A stretch of 64,000 nucleotides of DNA from Prorocentrum cordatum. Lineage: Eukaryota; Sar; Dinophyceae; Prorocentrales; Prorocentraceae. A program made the position numbers and the translations under genes. Under the pieces are notes generated by a model, which was not told the origin of the DNA, did not search any database, and was given only the letters and a program-made list of their open reading frames with translations. Positions 61,703 through 64,000 of the stretch are shown here, piece after piece. Location of the stretch: the NCBI GenBank assembly GCA_963575745.1, contig CAUYUJ010009469.1, positions 195,001-259,000 on the forward strand. The letters run 5' to 3'. Within the stretch, counting starts at the first letter, position 1; each line of letters begins with the position of its first letter.

Positions 61703-62960
61703 GAGGATAGTTCTGTTACGAAAGGTGGTGCGACGACGGACGGGAGCGGGGCCGCCCGGGCAGTTCCCAGGTCAGTTCCTAAGAAGGCAAGTGAGAACCG
61801 ATAAGTGCAAACACGGTTTTGGGGCGATAGTTCCCGAATAGTTCTTCACCCTTTCCTCCGCCTGCATCCTTCATCCCCGACCGAGGAGAAGTTCGGCCCT
61901 CTGATCATGGAGCTCCTGAACAAACTCAAGGACATTGCACCGAAGGCGCGGGGATGGGAGAAGGGGGACAGTCATGTGCGTCTGTTCGCCTGGTCTCGGT
62001 CCACTCTTGGAGCGTCGAGGCGTGGGGTGGCAAGGTGTTGAAACGGTGTTGCCGCGCACCGTGATACCTGGTTGTAATATGGGAGGCAATATTCCAGACT
62101 GGAATAGTGTACACAAGCTCTGATGCCACCTGGGCTCCACCGAGAAGGGCTTCCGCATGTGATCACATCGGAGTCGGGTCCGCTGGATCTCGCGGTCGCA
62201 TGCCTTTAGACGATGGCGATATTTTCCGGTTGCAGTAGCTTTGGATGATGTGTGTTTCTTTGGCAAATAATTAGTCTCGCTCAGTTCGGAAGTCATCACT
62301 TGGGCCTGACAACAGGCCTTCCGCAAACTCTCGCTGCGAAAATACTCCACGAAATGATGTGAAGCATCTCTCGGATCATCGCGCAGCCTGTCGACGTCAC
62401 ACAGCTGGATCGACTTCGCATTTCCATCCGGGACCTCACATGAACTCGGAGAAAGAGGAAGAGCAAAGCGAACCCCGCGTACTGCTGATGCTGCAAGACG
62501 CCCATCCCGGGTCTCTTCTCCAGACGTGGATACACAGTCTACAGTGGGGGCGCGCATCAAGAAACCATCTGCTTTTCGTCAGGGTATCCTGGGTGTCTCC
62601 GTTCCTCGCGCTGCGCGGTGACTTCCCGCAGGCGTTTGGGGGGCTGCTGCGTTCAGGGCGCTCCAGGTTTGCCCTCAGGTGCACCTCGCGCACGAGTTCT
62701 CAGGGTTGGGTTTCTTGCGATGGTTTCTTGCGGCCGCGCCCGCACTGTACTCTCTTTAACAATTGCCAGCGCCCGCTGGAACGATGAGGGTTCACAAGAG
62801 TGTCACGGGTTCGGGTTCTTGACGGCTGGAATGCATGCATGCGTTTCTCCACCCGCAGACGTAGTCGGTAGGCAATACGAGAAGATGTGTGCGGCGCCGA
62901 GGCGACAGCATTTGTCATCTCGCTTCGCAGGGTGCACGTCCAGCGCACGTACAGTCCAGT
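61703..62960. other. No gene recognised
   Basis: Mixed sequence with frames up to about 229 codons on the minus strand, no domain recognised. It ends where the G/T-rich minisatellite starts. Confidence 0.4.
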
Positions 62961-63570
62961 CGTTGCGGGGCCTCCTGGGAACCCGTTGGGAGCCTCTTGG
63001 AGGCTTCTCGGTGGCCCGGGGGCCTCTTGGGGGCCTCTTTAGGGCTTCTGGGGGCCTCTTTAGGGCCTCTTAGGCCGTCTTGGGGCGTTGTTTGCGCAGT
63101 CTGGCATCTCTGGAAGCCGTGTTGGAGGCCTTTCCCGGCCGCTTTGGGGTTCTCTTAGGGTCCTCTTGGGGCGTTTTGGGGGCTTTTTAGGCCGTCTTGG
63201 TCAGGGCCTCTTTGGGCAGTCTTGGGGACCTCTTGGACCGTCTTGGGGCCTTCTTGGGGGCTTCTGGCGCCGTCTTGGGGCCATCTTGGAGGCTGCGTGG
63301 GCCGTCATGGGCCCCGAGAGTCGGAAAGGCGAGAGTGTTAAGATATTGCAAGAACTATTAGGCAAATCAATGTATTCGGCCTGTGGAGGTGCTCCTGGGA
63401 GCCTCCGTGGGGCCCTCTGGGGCTGTCTTGGAAGCCTTTTGGGCTCTCTTAGGGCCCTCTTGGAGCTGTCTTGGGCCTCATTGGGTCCGCCCTGGCCCGT
63501 CTCGAGACAATCATGTGCCGTCTTGAGGCCCTCTTGGACCCCCAAGAGGCCCAAGGGGCCCAGATCTTTT
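62961..63570 (+). repeat. CCTCTTGGGGGC-family minisatellite
   Basis: Degenerate GGGCCTCTTGGGGG, GGCCGTCTTGGGG and GGAGCTGTCTTGGGCC units, interrupted at about 63,310-63,385 by an unrelated AT-richer stretch. Confidence 0.87.
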
Positions 63571-63850
63571 GTTCCCCCTGGTTTTGTTAGTCTTTGGACT
63601 CCAGAAGGGGTCATCCTCTTTTTGGGTCGACGGAAGTGGCGTGGCTTTGGGGGGGGTGGATAAGGAGGAGATAAGAATGCAGCTAACGTAACACAATGCA
63701 ATATGTAGCACTTAAGTATGCTAGACTTGGATATCTTGGATACGCTGCATTACAGCATCCGCGGAAAGCGCTGCCGCTCAGCACGTCACCTTCCGGATTT
63801 GGATTCGCTTCGCGGGGTGCACATTTGGAGCACGTACACTCCATTCGTTG
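63571..63850. other. No gene recognised
   Basis: Short spacer. The phrase TTCGCGGGGTGCACATTTGGA GCACGTACACTCCA near its end (63,811-63,845) repeats that at about 62,923-62,957, so the minisatellite and its left flank were duplicated together. Confidence 0.55.
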
Positions 63851-64000
63851 TGGGGCCTAGTGGGAGCATTTTTGGGGCTTCTTGGAGGCCTCTTGGGCGC
63901 CTCTCGGGGCCTCTTGGAGGCAGCTTTTGCCGTCCTCGAGTGCTCTTGCGCCGTTTGGCACGTTCGGGGGCCATCCTGTGGGCACGTACAGTCCAGTCGT
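63851..64000 (+). repeat. CCTCTTGGGGGC-family minisatellite, second block
   Basis: GGGGCTTCTTGGAGGCCTCTTGGGCGCCTC-type units begin again and run almost to the window edge, where CACGTACAGTCCAGTCGT repeats the flank phrase once more. Confidence 0.85.

Overview
The window looks like nuclear DNA of a dinoflagellate. It is GC-rich and almost entirely repeats and transposon remains. It carries the Ty1/copia and tyrosine-recombinase retroelement types, with appended methyltransferase-like domains, that are typical of dinoflagellate genomes. It also holds a broken ubiquitin-protease gene. No bacterial operon, CRISPR array, rRNA or tRNA was recognised. I did not find the dinoflagellate spliced-leader sequence by eye.

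Layout. 0-20.9 kb: tandem satellites (103-bp unit at 0.74-2.4 kb, about 80-bp at 4.6-4.9 kb, about 160-bp at 11.2-12.1 kb), triplet microsatellites, a decayed gag-like zinc-knuckle fragment (8.8-10.3 kb), several short interspersed families, a G/T-rich minisatellite (16.8-17.4 kb) and a large imperfect palindrome holding a TG expansion (19.35-20.1 kb). 20.88-26.12 kb: a decayed tyrosine-recombinase retrotransposon with split direct repeats (A1-coding-B1-A2-B2), carrying a membrane ORF, reverse transcriptase, RNase H, tyrosine recombinase and a methyltransferase-like region. 26-33.5 kb: more short elements and low-complexity DNA. 33.55-36.0 kb, minus strand: a ubiquitin-specific-protease-like pseudogene that has lost its catalytic cysteine codon. 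36-44.2 kb: MITE-like copies, minisatellites, the 160-bp satellite in inverted orientation, and microsatellites.

44,240-60,483: the most notable object, a 16.2-kb, recently inserted Ty1/copia-class LTR retrotransposon. Its 284-bp LTRs differ at 4 positions. It has a 5-bp target duplication, an initiator-Met-like primer site, and sits inside an 88-bp satellite. Its coding region goes far beyond gag-pol: a Gag with two hydrophobic segments; a KptA/Tpt1-like RNA 2'-phosphotransferase domain; a RING-like finger; a retropepsin; an unknown conserved-looking domain; a methyltransferase-like domain; a Cys-rich domain; then integrase, reverse transcriptase and RNase H in the copia order. About 58 copies of a tiny hairpin (5-bp stem, mostly a 4-nt GNNA loop) are scattered through the coding DNA, often at exact 18-nt spacing and with paired stem changes. 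This hairpin family is the best candidate here for an undescribed system.

60.5-64 kb: the rest of the interrupted satellite, one more MITE, and G/T-rich minisatellite. Positions were read by eye; domain calls rest on motif recognition without a database search.
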